NCBI GenBank assembly: GCA_014237975.1
Contig: JABACA010000036.1
Span: 1 to 34,830, forward strand
Reading direction: 5' to 3'
Source of the DNA: Mariniblastus sp.
GTDB lineage: Bacteria; Planctomycetota; Planctomycetia; Pirellulales; Pirellulaceae
Length of the DNA: 34,830 nt
Each line of letters begins with the position of its first letter. The first letter of the stretch is position 1. A program made the position numbers and the translations under genes. Shown one piece after another: positions 17,265-26,505 of the stretch. Under the pieces are notes generated by a model. It was not told where the DNA came from. It saw nothing but the letters and a program-made list of their open reading frames with translations, and did no database searches.

Positions 17265-18089
17265 TCAGGTGGTCAGCGGCGTCTTATTGATTCCATCTGA
17301 AATCTTCGTCGTACCATCCCATCTGCGACGCCGAAACACCTGCCGGTTGCGTCGGGAAACCTCCGGATCAAAGTGCGTCTTGGGATGGTCCAGGTGAAGT
17401 TGCATCAGCGAATACTTCAGGTATTGCGACTTGATTCCCGAGTTTCTTAATCGAACGCCCATGTCACGATCTTCGCTGCCGTAACCCGGGAAATTCTCAT
17501 CAAACCCATTGACGTTCAACAAGTCCTGCCGCCAAGCGGCCGCGTTGGAACCGCTAAACACGCAATGTCGCCAAGTCAACTTATTCATGATCGCAATCAT
17601 TCGTTGGCCTGCCGTGAGCCGGTTACGGAAACGCCGCATTGATCGATCCCGTTGTTCCAGGAAATCCGGATCAAAAACCTCGCTGCTTAGAATTTGTTGA
17701 TCGGTAAATTGCTTATGAATTTTCGATGGCACATCAATCCGACCACCTGCCGTAAATGTCGATGGTCGGGCCAACCGTGCATGACTCGCCACGAAATCCT
17801 TGCGGGGGATGCAGTCGCCATCACAGAAGATCAAGTAATCCGCTTCGGTCCGGGAAATGGCCGCATTACGGATCGCCGACAGTCTGAATCCATCGTCCGG
17901 ATGCCAGACATGCTGCAAGTCGAGACCTGAAAAGCAATCCTCTCTTAGCACCTCCGCAGTTCGCTCATCGGATCCATCGTCAGCAACGAGGATCTGGAAG
18001 GTGGCATCCTGCTGGGTTACGAAACCGAGCAGACTCATGCGCAATACGAATGGGCTATTGTAGGTCGATAAAACAACGGCAATTTTCAT
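17265..18089 (-). CDS. Family 2 glycosyltransferase with C-terminal galactosyltransferase-like domain
   Basis: A 274-residue GT-A enzyme. It starts with the strand-loop MKIAVVLSTYNS and the nucleotide-binding VADDGS (Asp37-Asp38), then has the metal-binding D-G-D at 90-92 (IFCDGDCIP). The segment NGFDENFPGYGSEDRDMGVR at 194-213 is the acidic 'F-x-G-Y-G-x-E-D-x-D' motif of the glycosyltransferase-7 C-terminal domain, with Glu206, Asp207 and Asp209 as likely catalytic or binding residues. Such proteins add sugars to polysaccharides or lipid-linked saccharides in the cytoplasm. Donor and acceptor are unknown. No strong ribosome site precedes the ATG at 18089. It is not adjacent to other cell-surface saccharide genes in this window, so the context gives little help. 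Confidence 0.88.
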   Translation of the reverse strand: MKIAVVLSTYNSPFVLRMSLLGFVTQQDATFQILVADDGSDERTAEVLREDCFSGLDLQHVWHPDDGFRLSAIRNAAISRTEADYLIFCDGDCIPRKDFVASHARLARPSTFTAGGRIDVPSKIHKQFTDQQILSSEVFDPDFLEQRDRSMRRFRNRLTAGQRMIAIMNKLTWRHCVFSGSNAAAWRQDLLNVNGFDENFPGYGSEDRDMGVRLRNSGIKSQYLKYSLMQLHLDHPKTHFDPEVSRRNRQVFRRRRWDGTTKISDGINKTPLTT

Positions 18090-18461
18090 TAGCTCAAATG
18101 TCGCTTTGCAGTCTTGACCGGCTCACCTGCGACCCGCTGCAGCTGAAATAAAACGCAACGTTTCTAACGCCCGGGAATTTACCAAAATAGACTGCTCACG
18201 TCATCAACGATTTTTTAACCGCAACACGACGCGCGGCAACCCGGTTTTCGACTGACATCCAGGCAGATTGGACCGTTTAAATACGTTGATTTTGACAGAA
18301 CGGTGGTTTCCGAAAATTCGAAAGCAGGGAAACCCCAATATTCCCGATAGCAGATTGCCCCGGTTCATTGCTCCAATAATTCGCCAGACAGCTCAACCGA
18401 TAGACGATTCTCTGACCGCCAAAGTGGTTTCCGGTTGAAAATCTCGACCGCGCGGTTCGGA
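18090..18461. other. Non-coding gap with a small hairpin
   Basis: There is no supported gene in this 372-bp gap between the glycosyltransferase start and the end of the efflux operon. GGTTTCC (18305-18311) and GGAAACC (18328-18334) are perfect inverted arms of 7 bp with a 16-nt loop. No T-run follows on the minus strand, so it is at best a weak transcription end for the efflux genes. The region probably also holds the promoter of the glycosyltransferase gene, which I cannot locate. Confidence 0.3.
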
Positions 18462-19688
18462 CTACTTCTTGGCAGGGGGAGCTTTTTCAGTGTCGGTTGT
18501 GGGTGCAGCGGTTTGGCCAGTTGTCGCTTGAGTTTTTACCTTCATCCCGGGCTGAACTTTCTGCGTCCCTTCACTGATAATCTGCTCGCCGACCTTCAAT
18601 CCTGTCAACACGATGAACGAGTCTTCGTATTCGTTTCCGATGGTAACTTCCCTGACCTGGACCACATTGTCAGAACCGACCAAGTAGACCTGCGCTCCCA
18701 GCTGACCCTGGATGAGTGCAGACTGTGGAATCAGCAAGGCGTCCTTAATCTGTCCCAAATCAAGCGTCAGCGGACAATATTGTCCTGGCAGCAACTCGAC
18801 CTCATCCGTACCCAAAAACGCATTCTTGAAAACGGCGCGAAATTCCAACATGTCCGTATTTGAATCGATCTGGGCGCTGACATAATTGACTTTGCCAACC
18901 TCGCCGTAAGGTTTCCCATCGGGCAGCATCAGCGTTACATCACTGTTATCCAAACGACTGGGGTCCGTCTTGGACCCACTCTGTAAATCGAGTGCTTGAA
19001 TTTCTGATAATTGATTGCGACTGATATTGAACAGCACATAAATCGGATCTACCTGGATGGCCGTCGTCAACGTGTCTTTATTTTCCGTTACCAGAGCTCC
19101 CAAGTTGATCTCGGTTGACTGAATACGAGCGTCAAATGGCGCCAGGATTCGGGTGTAACCAAGGTCGAGTTGCGCCGACACGATATTGGCCTCGTCGCGC
19201 TGAATCGCGGCTTTCAACTCGGCCACCTTGGCGACGGAAGATTGTTGTTTTTCCAAGGAACCAGCTCCTTTTTTCGCCAACTCCGTATAACGTTTTACCT
19301 CGATGTTCCAATATTCCAGGCTCGCCTCGTTCTGAGCTTTTTGAGCCTCGGCTGCGTCAAGTTGTGCCTGGAAGGGCCGTGGATCAATCTGGTACAACAA
19401 CTGGCCCTTCTTGACGATATTCCCTTCCACGAAATCACGTGATTGCAGGTAACCCGTTACGCGGGACATAATCCCCACCGATTTCACCGCCTGCAAGGTG
19501 CCCGTAAAACTAAGTCGTCGTGGAATGGTCTTCGCGACAACCTGGGTAACCGTTACCGTAGGCTCCTTGGGAGGCTGAATATTCGGCTTGGGTATAATAC
19601 AGCCGCTGATGCCAATCGCGGTGAGCAACAGCATAACCAACCCCCAGGACACGGGTGGTTGGTTTAGATGGAATCGATACGTGTTCAT
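18462..19688 (-). CDS. RND efflux periplasmic adaptor (membrane-fusion protein, lipoprotein)
   Basis: A 408-residue AcrA/MexA-type adaptor. The signal peptide ends in the canonical lipobox ISGC with Cys30, so it is anchored in the inner membrane facing the periplasm. It has the split lipoyl fold: VGIMSRVTGYLQSRDFVEGN then KKGQLLYQIDPRPF before the helical hairpin, and GYTRILAPFDARIQSTEINL after it. A beta-barrel and membrane-proximal domain with QSALIQGQLGAQVYLV follow. The C-terminus is a Thr/Ala/Lys-rich tail. I chose the ATG at 19688 because it gives the lipoprotein signal and has AAAGGTGAG nine bases upstream. It starts only 4 nt after the pump's stop, so they are co-transcribed in the order pump then adaptor, the reverse of the usual operon. 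Confidence 0.93.
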   Translation of the reverse strand: MNTYRFHLNQPPVSWGLVMLLLTAIGISGCIIPKPNIQPPKEPTVTVTQVVAKTIPRRLSFTGTLQAVKSVGIMSRVTGYLQSRDFVEGNIVKKGQLLYQIDPRPFQAQLDAAEAQKAQNEASLEYWNIEVKRYTELAKKGAGSLEKQQSSVAKVAELKAAIQRDEANIVSAQLDLGYTRILAPFDARIQSTEINLGALVTENKDTLTTAIQVDPIYVLFNISRNQLSEIQALDLQSGSKTDPSRLDNSDVTLMLPDGKPYGEVGKVNYVSAQIDSNTDMLEFRAVFKNAFLGTDEVELLPGQYCPLTLDLGQIKDALLIPQSALIQGQLGAQVYLVGSDNVVQVREVTIGNEYEDSFIVLTGLKVGEQIISEGTQKVQPGMKVKTQATTGQTAAPTTDTEKAPPAKK

Positions 19689-19692
19689 TGGT

Positions 19693-22600
19693 CTACTCAC
19701 CTTTTGCTGGTCCCTGTTCACTGTCGGACGGGCCGGGGTCTTCTTCTGGCGGCTCGGAATCCTTGTCTGATCCATTATCAACGTCTTCACCGCTGGATTT
19801 TTCTATTGGGCTATTTGCCGCAGAATGATCATTCGAGTTTGTACTGCCGTCATCGTCAGGATGCTGACGCGTTTCGCTGCCCGCTGGATCATCGACCGAC
19901 ATTTCATCCCGGGCTCGACTACTGAATCGTTCACGGACTTTTTCAACCATAATAAAAAATACGGGAATGACGATGATTAACAACGTTGCCATCGACATAC
20001 CACCCACAACGGTTGTCCCGATCGATCGCCGCGAGTTAGCACCTGCACCAAACGCGATTGCCAAGGGCACCGTACCGAGGATAAAGGCAAAGGCTGTCAT
20101 CAGGATGGGTCGTAAACGAATCTTGGCTGCCATGATGCCCGCTTCCCGGGGAGAATCTCCACTCATCCGGCGGTCCCGGGCAAATTCGACAATCAAAATG
20201 GCATTCTTGGCGCTCAAACCGATCAACATCACCAGACCGATCTGCGCATAAATATCCAGCGCGCGTTCACAGTAGTGCAGCGAGTACGCGGCTCCCAGTA
20301 ATCCGGTGGGGACTGCCATCAGCACCACCATCGGCATCGCCCAACTTTCATACTGAGCTGCCAATACGAAAAACACCAACAGCAGAGACAACCCGAAAAC
20401 AATGGGGGCCAGGTTGCCGGAAAGATTTTCCTGGTAGGTAACGCCAGTCCAGGCAAACGAATAACCCTGTCCCAATGTCTGGTTGGCAATTTTTTCCATC
20501 GTCTCGATCGCCTGACCTGCGCTGTAACCAACCCCGGGCTGCCCGGTCAGGGCCACCGAGTCATACATCTGATAATGGGTCACGTTATACGGCCCCGTCA
20601 TCGGTTTCGTGGTGACCAGGGCACTCAAGTCAATCATCTTGCCCTGCCGATTCCTGACCTTCAATTCGGTAATGTTTTGTTCTGTCTGTCGGGCCGATTC
20701 ATCCGCCTGGATATAGACGCGGTAAACACGTCCAAACTTGTTGAATTCATTGACGTACTTCGATCCCAGGTTGATTTGCAACGTATCAAACAGGTCCTGC
20801 AAAGAAACATCCAACGACATCGCCTTGGTGCGATCGATATCAATGAATCTTTGCGGCGTATCCGTCTTAAACGTGGTGAACACCCTCGCCAGAGCTGGAT
20901 CGGCATTTGCTTTCTTGATAACCTCGCTCGCCATCTCATTCAAAGAATCGTAGCCCCGCGACATACGATCCTGGATCTCCATCTGGAAACCCCCTACCGT
21001 GCCCAATCCGGGGATCGCCGGTGCGTTGACGCAGATGATTTCCGCATCCGGTATGTCAAAGAACTTCGTTTGAGCGCGAACCATAATACTGGAAAGAATG
21101 CCCGCTTTTGTTGTTCGTTCGCCCCACGGTTTGAGTAGCGCAAACAAGATACCGGCGTTGGTTTGTTTGATCGAATCGATGCCGTTAAATCCGCTGATCT
21201 CAACCACATGTTCGATGTAGGGATCCGAGGAAAGGATTTCACGACAACGGCCTACCACCTCTTCTGTTCTTCCTATCGACGAACCGCTTGGCATTGACAC
21301 TGCGACCAGGAAATACCCCTGGTCCTCTTCGGGAACAAACCCGGTCGGAAGCTTGAGCAACATTTGGACACCAAGGAAAGTGACCACACAAAACGCCAGC
21401 ACCGTGAGTGGCCAGCCAAACCACATCATTTTGACGCACCATCCATACACGTCCGTCATTTTCTCGAAACCGGAATTGAACCATCGAAACAGGATGAACG
21501 GCCGTTGCCCCTTTTTGGGCGGTTTTAAAAGGATGGCGCACAAAGCCGGACTGAGCGTCAACGAGTTGATACCCGACAAACCGACTGAGATGGCGATCGT
21601 CAATGCGAACTGGTTGTATAATTGCCCCGTCATCCCCGGCATCATGGCCGCCGGTATGAAAACTGCCATTAAAGAAAGGGTCGTGGCGATAATCGGCCCA
21701 CGCACTTCCAACATTGCTTCCGCAGTGACTTGACGCAAATCCGTCATGCCTTCCTGCAATCTGCGTTTGACATTTTCCACTACCACGATCGCATCATCTA
21801 CAACGAGGCCCACTGCCAGCACCATGCCGAGCAGGCTCAATGTATTGATGGAAAACCCTAAGATTTTCATAAAGGCGAACGTTCCCACCAGGGAAACGGG
21901 AATCGTGATCAGCGGGATCAGTGTGGATCGAAAACTCTGCAGAAAAATATAGACCACAATGAAAACCAACAGAATTGCGATCAATAAGGTTTTGACCACC
22001 TCTTCAACCGACGCTTTCACGAACCGTGTCGTGTCGAAGGGAATCAAATAGGTCAAATCTTCCGGGAAGAATTTGGCCTGTCGCTGCATTTCTTTTTCAA
22101 CCGCTTCGTACAGGTCCAATGCATTGGCGTCTGCTAATTGGTAGATGCCCAGCGCCCCGGTGGCACCTCCATCAAATTTCACGTTCCAGTCATAATCTTC
22201 CGAACCCAAATTCACCCGTCCAATATCACGGATCCGAACCACCGATCCGTCCGCGTTGGCCCGCAGAATGATATTTTCGTATTGTTCAACCTGGTCCAAC
22301 CGGCCTTCTGTATTGAGTTGGTAAGTAAATATCTTGTTGGGAGGGGCGGGCGCCTGACCAATTTTTCCGGCGGCAACCTGTTGGTTCTGCTGCTTGATCG
22401 CCGTTTCGACATCCATTGCCGTCAGACCCAAGTTGCTCAACTTGGCAGGATCAAGCCAGACACGCATCGCGTATTTTCGGAATCCGAAATTTTGAATCGA
22501 TGCGACACCCGGTATACGGGCCAGTGCGTCGGTCAAATGGATGTCAGCATAATTGCCCAGGTATTTGTTGTCGTAGGTTCCATTGGGTGAAATCAACTGA

Positions 22601-23016
22601 ACCACCAAAACCATATTGGTCGATTGTTTCTCGACCGTTACACCAATTTGGTTGACCTCGGAGGGCAACTGCGGCACCGCCTGTTGCACCTTGTTTTGCA
22701 CATCTACCTGGGCTATCGAAGAATCGTAACCAACATCAAACGTCACGTTGATAATCGATTCACCATTGTTTGTACTTTGCGAGGACATGTAGATCATGCC
22801 TTCGACGCCGTTGATCTGTTCTTCCAAAGGGGTCGTGACGGAACTGGCAACCGTTTCAGAGCCGGCACCAAGGTATTGAGAGACCACCTGAATTTCCGGT
22901 GGAACAATTTGTGGGTACTGGGCTATTGGCAGCAGATAGGCGGAAATCGCACCAGCCAGAACCATCAACAACGCGATGACACCCGCGAATATCGGTCGTT
23001 GAATAAAAAAGTTCAT
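19693..23016 (-). CDS. RND multidrug efflux pump, HAE1 family
   Basis: A 1107-residue inner-membrane proton-driven transporter of the AcrB/MexB type. It starts with NFFIQRPIFAGVIALLMVLAG and carries the proton-relay Asp pair D407-D408 in GLVVDDAIVVVENV. The numbering is identical to AcrB, which shows that no domain is lost. The second-half motif GLSAKNAILIVEFARD holds the Lys equivalent to AcrB K940. Two large periplasmic porter/docking regions lie between helices 1-2 and 7-8. The last 70 residues or so form an unusual acidic Ser/Asp/Glu-rich cytoplasmic tail beyond the usual end. The likely role is export of drugs, detergents or host/natural toxic compounds. It is divergent from the outer-membrane factor, and no local TetR/MarR-type regulator is visible. 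Confidence 0.95.
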   Translation of the reverse strand: MNFFIQRPIFAGVIALLMVLAGAISAYLLPIAQYPQIVPPEIQVVSQYLGAGSETVASSVTTPLEEQINGVEGMIYMSSQSTNNGESIINVTFDVGYDSSIAQVDVQNKVQQAVPQLPSEVNQIGVTVEKQSTNMVLVVQLISPNGTYDNKYLGNYADIHLTDALARIPGVASIQNFGFRKYAMRVWLDPAKLSNLGLTAMDVETAIKQQNQQVAAGKIGQAPAPPNKIFTYQLNTEGRLDQVEQYENIILRANADGSVVRIRDIGRVNLGSEDYDWNVKFDGGATGALGIYQLADANALDLYEAVEKEMQRQAKFFPEDLTYLIPFDTTRFVKASVEEVVKTLLIAILLVFIVVYIFLQSFRSTLIPLITIPVSLVGTFAFMKILGFSINTLSLLGMVLAVGLVVDDAIVVVENVKRRLQEGMTDLRQVTAEAMLEVRGPIIATTLSLMAVFIPAAMMPGMTGQLYNQFALTIAISVGLSGINSLTLSPALCAILLKPPKKGQRPFILFRWFNSGFEKMTDVYGWCVKMMWFGWPLTVLAFCVVTFLGVQMLLKLPTGFVPEEDQGYFLVAVSMPSGSSIGRTEEVVGRCREILSSDPYIEHVVEISGFNGIDSIKQTNAGILFALLKPWGERTTKAGILSSIMVRAQTKFFDIPDAEIICVNAPAIPGLGTVGGFQMEIQDRMSRGYDSLNEMASEVIKKANADPALARVFTTFKTDTPQRFIDIDRTKAMSLDVSLQDLFDTLQINLGSKYVNEFNKFGRVYRVYIQADESARQTEQNITELKVRNRQGKMIDLSALVTTKPMTGPYNVTHYQMYDSVALTGQPGVGYSAGQAIETMEKIANQTLGQGYSFAWTGVTYQENLSGNLAPIVFGLSLLLVFFVLAAQYESWAMPMVVLMAVPTGLLGAAYSLHYCERALDIYAQIGLVMLIGLSAKNAILIVEFARDRRMSGDSPREAGIMAAKIRLRPILMTAFAFILGTVPLAIAFGAGANSRRSIGTTVVGGMSMATLLIIVIPVFFIMVEKVRERFSSRARDEMSVDDPAGSETRQHPDDDGSTNSNDHSAANSPIEKSSGEDVDNGSDKDSEPPEEDPGPSDSEQGPAKGE

Positions 23017-23345
23017 TCGTGTAAGCCAATCAATAAATTCAAGCGCAGGAAGACGCCAACCTGCCAGGGCAATTGCCCAGGACTACCTATCTTAACAAGC
23101 TGGATCCGCGCCGATCCAATTTCCATTCTAATTTGGCGCGTTTAGGAAAAATGCGCTCTGAAAATGAACTCGTAAGTTATTTATCAGGAGTTCGATAGAC
23201 TTTGACGTTTGGCGAACAAATACTACTCCCTTCAGGCCGATTATTCCGATTGAGTTGATTGTATACGAGTTTTTCAATCAACAGGGTTCTCCGGTGTGGG
23301 TCGTGCATAACTCCTCCGGAACTGCTTGGCGAACCGGTCCAGTCC
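23017..23345. promoter_or_regulatory. Divergent promoter region of the efflux system with palindrome
   Basis: This 329-bp gap separates the pump and outer-membrane-factor genes and must hold both promoters. GGGCAATTGCCC at 23067-23078 is a perfect 12-bp palindrome about 50 bp before the pump start, the size and place of a repressor operator. A possible but poor plus-strand promoter is TTGACG near 23200 followed by TACTCC 16 bp on. No gene is seen in the gap. Confidence 0.35.
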
Positions 23346-25301
23346 ATGTTTCGTTTTAAATCCAGTAATCGGTTGACCTTTAACGGTCGCTGCCCGCGAC
23401 AGGGCCTCTATTCGCTTCGGTTTGCGCTGCTCTCAACGTTGCTGACCTGCCTTTGTCTGACCGTTACCGGTTGCACTTCGTTGCAGCAGTGGTGTGACAA
23501 CGGTTTCAAAGTCGGACCGAATTACCATCGGCCACCGGCCGCCGTTTCCGAGGTCTGGCTGGAAGCCAACGACCCTCGCGTCAGCTCGGATGGCTCGGAT
23601 TTCACTGATTGGTGGGCTGTCTTCAATGACCCGGTCCTGGATGGTTTAATTCTCAATGCCTACCAGCAAAACCTGACATTACGGGAAGCCGGATTCCGCG
23701 TCCTCGAGGCCCAGGCCGACCGGGCCATAGCCGACGGCGGACTTTGGCCGCAAACACAGAAGTTTAACGGAAATTATTCGCGGAACCAGATGAGCTTCAA
23801 TAATGCTCAACGCATTCCGGGGATACCCAGATCGTTTGATCATTGGCTGCTAGGGTTCACTGCTTCCTGGGAGCTTGATATTTGGGGCCGCTTTCGTCGC
23901 ATGGTAGAGGCTGCCGACGCGAACCTGGATGCATCGGTCAACTCATACGACGCCATCCTGACCAGCCTGATCGCCGAGGTGGCCATGTCGTATGTAGAAA
24001 TCCGAACGTCCCAACAACAACTGCAGTACACTCGTGCCAACGTTCTTATCCAACAAAAATCTCTTGCACTCTCCGAGGCCCAATTCGATGCAGGCAGTAC
24101 CGACCAGGTATCGGTCGAATATGCCAAGGCCAACCTGGCAGAGACCCAATCACTGGTTCCCCAACTGGAAACGCAATTGCGAACGTCCGCCAACCGGCTA
24201 TGCATCCTGTTAGGCGTTCCTCCCCGGGAGCTCGGTCCGATCCTCGGCCTGCAAGCGGTCCCGGTGGTCGCGAACGACGTGACGGTTGGAATACCGGCCG
24301 ATTTGATCCGTCGACGGCCCGATATCAAAGTGGCCGAACGTCTGGTCGCGGCCCGCTGTGCCGAAGTCGGCGTGGCCGAATCGGAACTCTACCCCGCCTT
24401 TTATATCAACGGAGATATCTCTCTGAATTCCAAACGCATCAACGAATTGTTCAGCGGGGACAGTGTGGCGGGTGTGATCAGCCCCGGCTTCCAATGGAAC
24501 ATTCTGAATTACGGTCGTTTGATTAACAATGTACGTGCTTACGATGCCGACCTCGAACAGGCCGTTGCCGCTTACCAACAAACCGTATTGGAGGCCGCGG
24601 AAGAAGTCGAAAACAGTTTGACTGGCTTCCTCAATGCCCAAGACCAATACACCGCGTTCCAGCAGAGCACCGATGCCAACCTGCGGGCACTGGACCTGGT
24701 ACTGATCCAGTTCAAAGAGGGCGAAATTGATTTCACCCCTGTCTATGTACTGCAAAACAACATCGTTACCCAACAAAACGAACTGGTTCAGGCGCAAAGC
24801 AACATCGCGTTGCAACTGATCTCGCTTTACAAGGCATTGGGCGGAGGCTGGCAATTGCGATGCTACCTGGACCAAAAGTGTGGCGTGATTGTCGATGGTT
24901 TCCAGGGAATCGCCCCACCCGTTTCCGGGCCCATCCCGAACTTACAGGAATCCCGCGAAGAACTTCCGGTCCCTAAAGGAAATAACCAGGACGAAGCGCC
25001 CGGCGATGTTCCCTTGATCGAATCGGTACAGGATTTGAGCGACTCGGATGTTCGCCGATTGGCCACGGAACTTCTTAAACGGCTGACCCAAACACCGCCC
25101 GTGGTCCGTGAAGTTCGGTCGGTACAACACACCACACCGGCCGGCAGGGGCCAGCTGCCACGATCACCCAACCATTCCCGACCGGCCGACACACCGGTAC
25201 CGACCGAGACAACGGCCCGGATCATTGATCACCGAAATGTACCATCACCCAGAACGGCTGAACGCCTGAGCGATCAGGATGCTTCATCTCGACACCGATA
25301 A
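23346..25301 (+). CDS. Outer-membrane efflux factor, NodT/TolC family lipoprotein
   Basis: The protein has 651 residues from the ATG at 23346. The lipobox VTGC (Cys43) marks the acylated N-terminus typical of the OprM/NodT group. It is followed by VGPNYHRPP and a 'W-W-x-x-F-x-D-P-x-L' segment (DWWAVFNDPVLDGLI) that opens OEP domains. Two helical repeats with ARALNQLALLLG-like ends (here RTSANRLCILLGVPPREL) complete the trimeric channel/periplasmic tunnel. The family usually ends near residue 500; here a Pro/Arg/Thr-rich tail of about 130 residues follows, probably disordered. The extended frame back to 23259 would need a TTG and lacks a signal, so I rejected it, though the ribosome site at 23346 is weak. 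It completes a tripartite pump with the divergent genes. Confidence 0.92.
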   Translation: MFRFKSSNRLTFNGRCPRQGLYSLRFALLSTLLTCLCLTVTGCTSLQQWCDNGFKVGPNYHRPPAAVSEVWLEANDPRVSSDGSDFTDWWAVFNDPVLDGLILNAYQQNLTLREAGFRVLEAQADRAIADGGLWPQTQKFNGNYSRNQMSFNNAQRIPGIPRSFDHWLLGFTASWELDIWGRFRRMVEAADANLDASVNSYDAILTSLIAEVAMSYVEIRTSQQQLQYTRANVLIQQKSLALSEAQFDAGSTDQVSVEYAKANLAETQSLVPQLETQLRTSANRLCILLGVPPRELGPILGLQAVPVVANDVTVGIPADLIRRRPDIKVAERLVAARCAEVGVAESELYPAFYINGDISLNSKRINELFSGDSVAGVISPGFQWNILNYGRLINNVRAYDADLEQAVAAYQQTVLEAAEEVENSLTGFLNAQDQYTAFQQSTDANLRALDLVLIQFKEGEIDFTPVYVLQNNIVTQQNELVQAQSNIALQLISLYKALGGGWQLRCYLDQKCGVIVDGFQGIAPPVSGPIPNLQESREELPVPKGNNQDEAPGDVPLIESVQDLSDSDVRRLATELLKRLTQTPPVVREVRSVQHTTPAGRGQLPRSPNHSRPADTPVPTETTARIIDHRNVPSPRTAERLSDQDASSRHR

Positions 25302-25363
25302 CCAACGATATTTGTCTCTGAATCAAACCATGGCAAACGCAACGTCGTGCGTTGCCGTTGGTT
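25300..25363. terminator. Nested inverted repeats between convergent genes, possible bidirectional terminator
   Basis: AACCAACG (25300-25307) and CGTTGGTT (25356-25363) are perfect 8-bp arms. Inside them GCAACG, loop TCGTG, CGTTGC (25339-25355) is a perfect 6-bp hairpin. They fill the short space between the convergent stops of the outer-membrane factor and the DUF6868-like gene. A long T-run is lacking, so termination is a guess based on structure and place. Confidence 0.45.
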
Positions 25364-25365
25364 GA

Positions 25366-25608
25366 CTAGCCCATTATTTTCAGTGCGAAATAGGGCACAA
25401 TGGTAAACACAACGGACAGGATCTTATACTGCGAAAGGTATCGCAAATAAACCTGCTTCAAACTTTTCTCATCCAGGTCGAATATTTTGCCGTGAATTTT
25501 CAACGCCTGTTCCCGGCCAAACGTAATGGCCGCCAACGACAGGATCAGCATTCCAATATTAATGACAGCGCACCAACCTAAAAATTCTGTCAATGTTTCA
25601 ATGATCAT
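25366..25608 (-). CDS. Small membrane protein, DUF6868-like
   Basis: The ATG at 25608 gives 80 residues with a strong AAAGGGA site four bases upstream; the longer frame to 25668 is rejected on that basis. Two membrane helices (ETLTEFLGWCAVINIGMLIL and ILSVVFTIVPYFALKIM) flank a basic-acidic loop with KIHGKIFDLDEKSLKQVY. This layout, with F-G-W-C-x-x-I-N and I-H-x-K-x-F-x-L, is what I remember for DUF6868, a small protein of unknown function found in many marine bacteria. It lies 63 bp downstream of the alpha/beta hydrolase on the same strand and may share its transcript. Confidence 0.72.
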   Translation of the reverse strand: MIIETLTEFLGWCAVINIGMLILSLAAITFGREQALKIHGKIFDLDEKSLKQVYLRYLSQYKILSVVFTIVPYFALKIMG

Positions 25609-25671
25609 TCTATCCCTTTTAGTTTTAATCAACGGCTTGAACAAGTTTCTCTGCGGCCGACGCGGCACCCG

Positions 25672-26376
25672 TCAGCCATTCATTAACTGGTCTGCCAGTT
25701 CAGATGGCTGTGACAGCATCACATCGTGTCCCGAGTCGATAAAATCCGGCTCCACTCCCAATCGCGCTGCCCATTCCAGGCACCATTCCCGCGCCAGACA
25801 CTGGTCGCGTTGACAAATCAGGTACCGGGTCGGACAACCGGGAACGCTTTCCGGGATGGAGTCGAAATAGACTTTTAACGGCTGCGGTGTAAGCTGTTTG
25901 TATGCCCAGCGTGCCTGTTCTTCTGTAAGGTCATTAAAAAAAACGGAGCGAGCCTTTTCAAACGGCCAAATCACGGAGTAATCCTCCGATGCCTCGGCAA
26001 GGTCAAGGTAAGTTTGCTGCCGTTCCTGCGGAAACAGGTCGATCGCACGTTGGCCAGGTTTGCAAACGATTGCCGCCAAAAAGACGACCTGATTCAGACG
26101 TGCCGCATATTGATCCGCCAGTTCCGGGAGAAGGATGCCTGCCAATGAATGGCCCACCAGTGTCAGGTCCTGGCAATCAATAGATTCGATTTCAGCCCGA
26201 ACGGCTGACAAATAACTATCCCGCTTGACCGTCTGGCGGGGAGTCGGGTCGGCACCATGACCAGGCAAGTCCGGCGCGGAGGCGGTGGCGCCTCGCGATT
26301 CCAATTCTCTCTTCAAGGCCTGCCAACACCAGCTGCCATGGCTGCCGCCATGGATTAACAGAAAATGTCTCCTCAT
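25672..26376 (-). CDS. Alpha/beta-hydrolase, methylesterase/EstC-like
   Basis: A 234-residue cytosolic hydrolase without a signal peptide. The oxyanion strand FLLIHGGSHGSWCW opens the protein. The nucleophile elbow GHSLAG gives Ser77, the acid is probably Asp191 (CQRDQC), and the base is His217 in DSGHDVMLSQP. The HGGxHGxWxW start and the 'SGHxxMLSxP' end are typical of the plant methylesterase/hydroxynitrile-lyase and bacterial EstC-like subgroup, which act on small esters or cyanohydrins. The actual substrate is unknown. An AAGGTGA ribosome site is present before the ATG at 26376. The length is normal for the subgroup. Confidence 0.87.
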   Translation of the reverse strand: MRRHFLLIHGGSHGSWCWQALKRELESRGATASAPDLPGHGADPTPRQTVKRDSYLSAVRAEIESIDCQDLTLVGHSLAGILLPELADQYAARLNQVVFLAAIVCKPGQRAIDLFPQERQQTYLDLAEASEDYSVIWPFEKARSVFFNDLTEEQARWAYKQLTPQPLKVYFDSIPESVPGCPTRYLICQRDQCLAREWCLEWAARLGVEPDFIDSGHDVMLSQPSELADQLMNG

Positions 26377-26505
26377 GTCTCAGTCACCTTGTGCAACAGA
26401 ACAGGGACGGCGGTCACTTGACCCGGCAAATGAGAGCATGCCAACTGATTGACCGTGCAGCGGAATCGTTCAACGCCAATTGTATCGACCAACGGGAACC
26501 GATGA

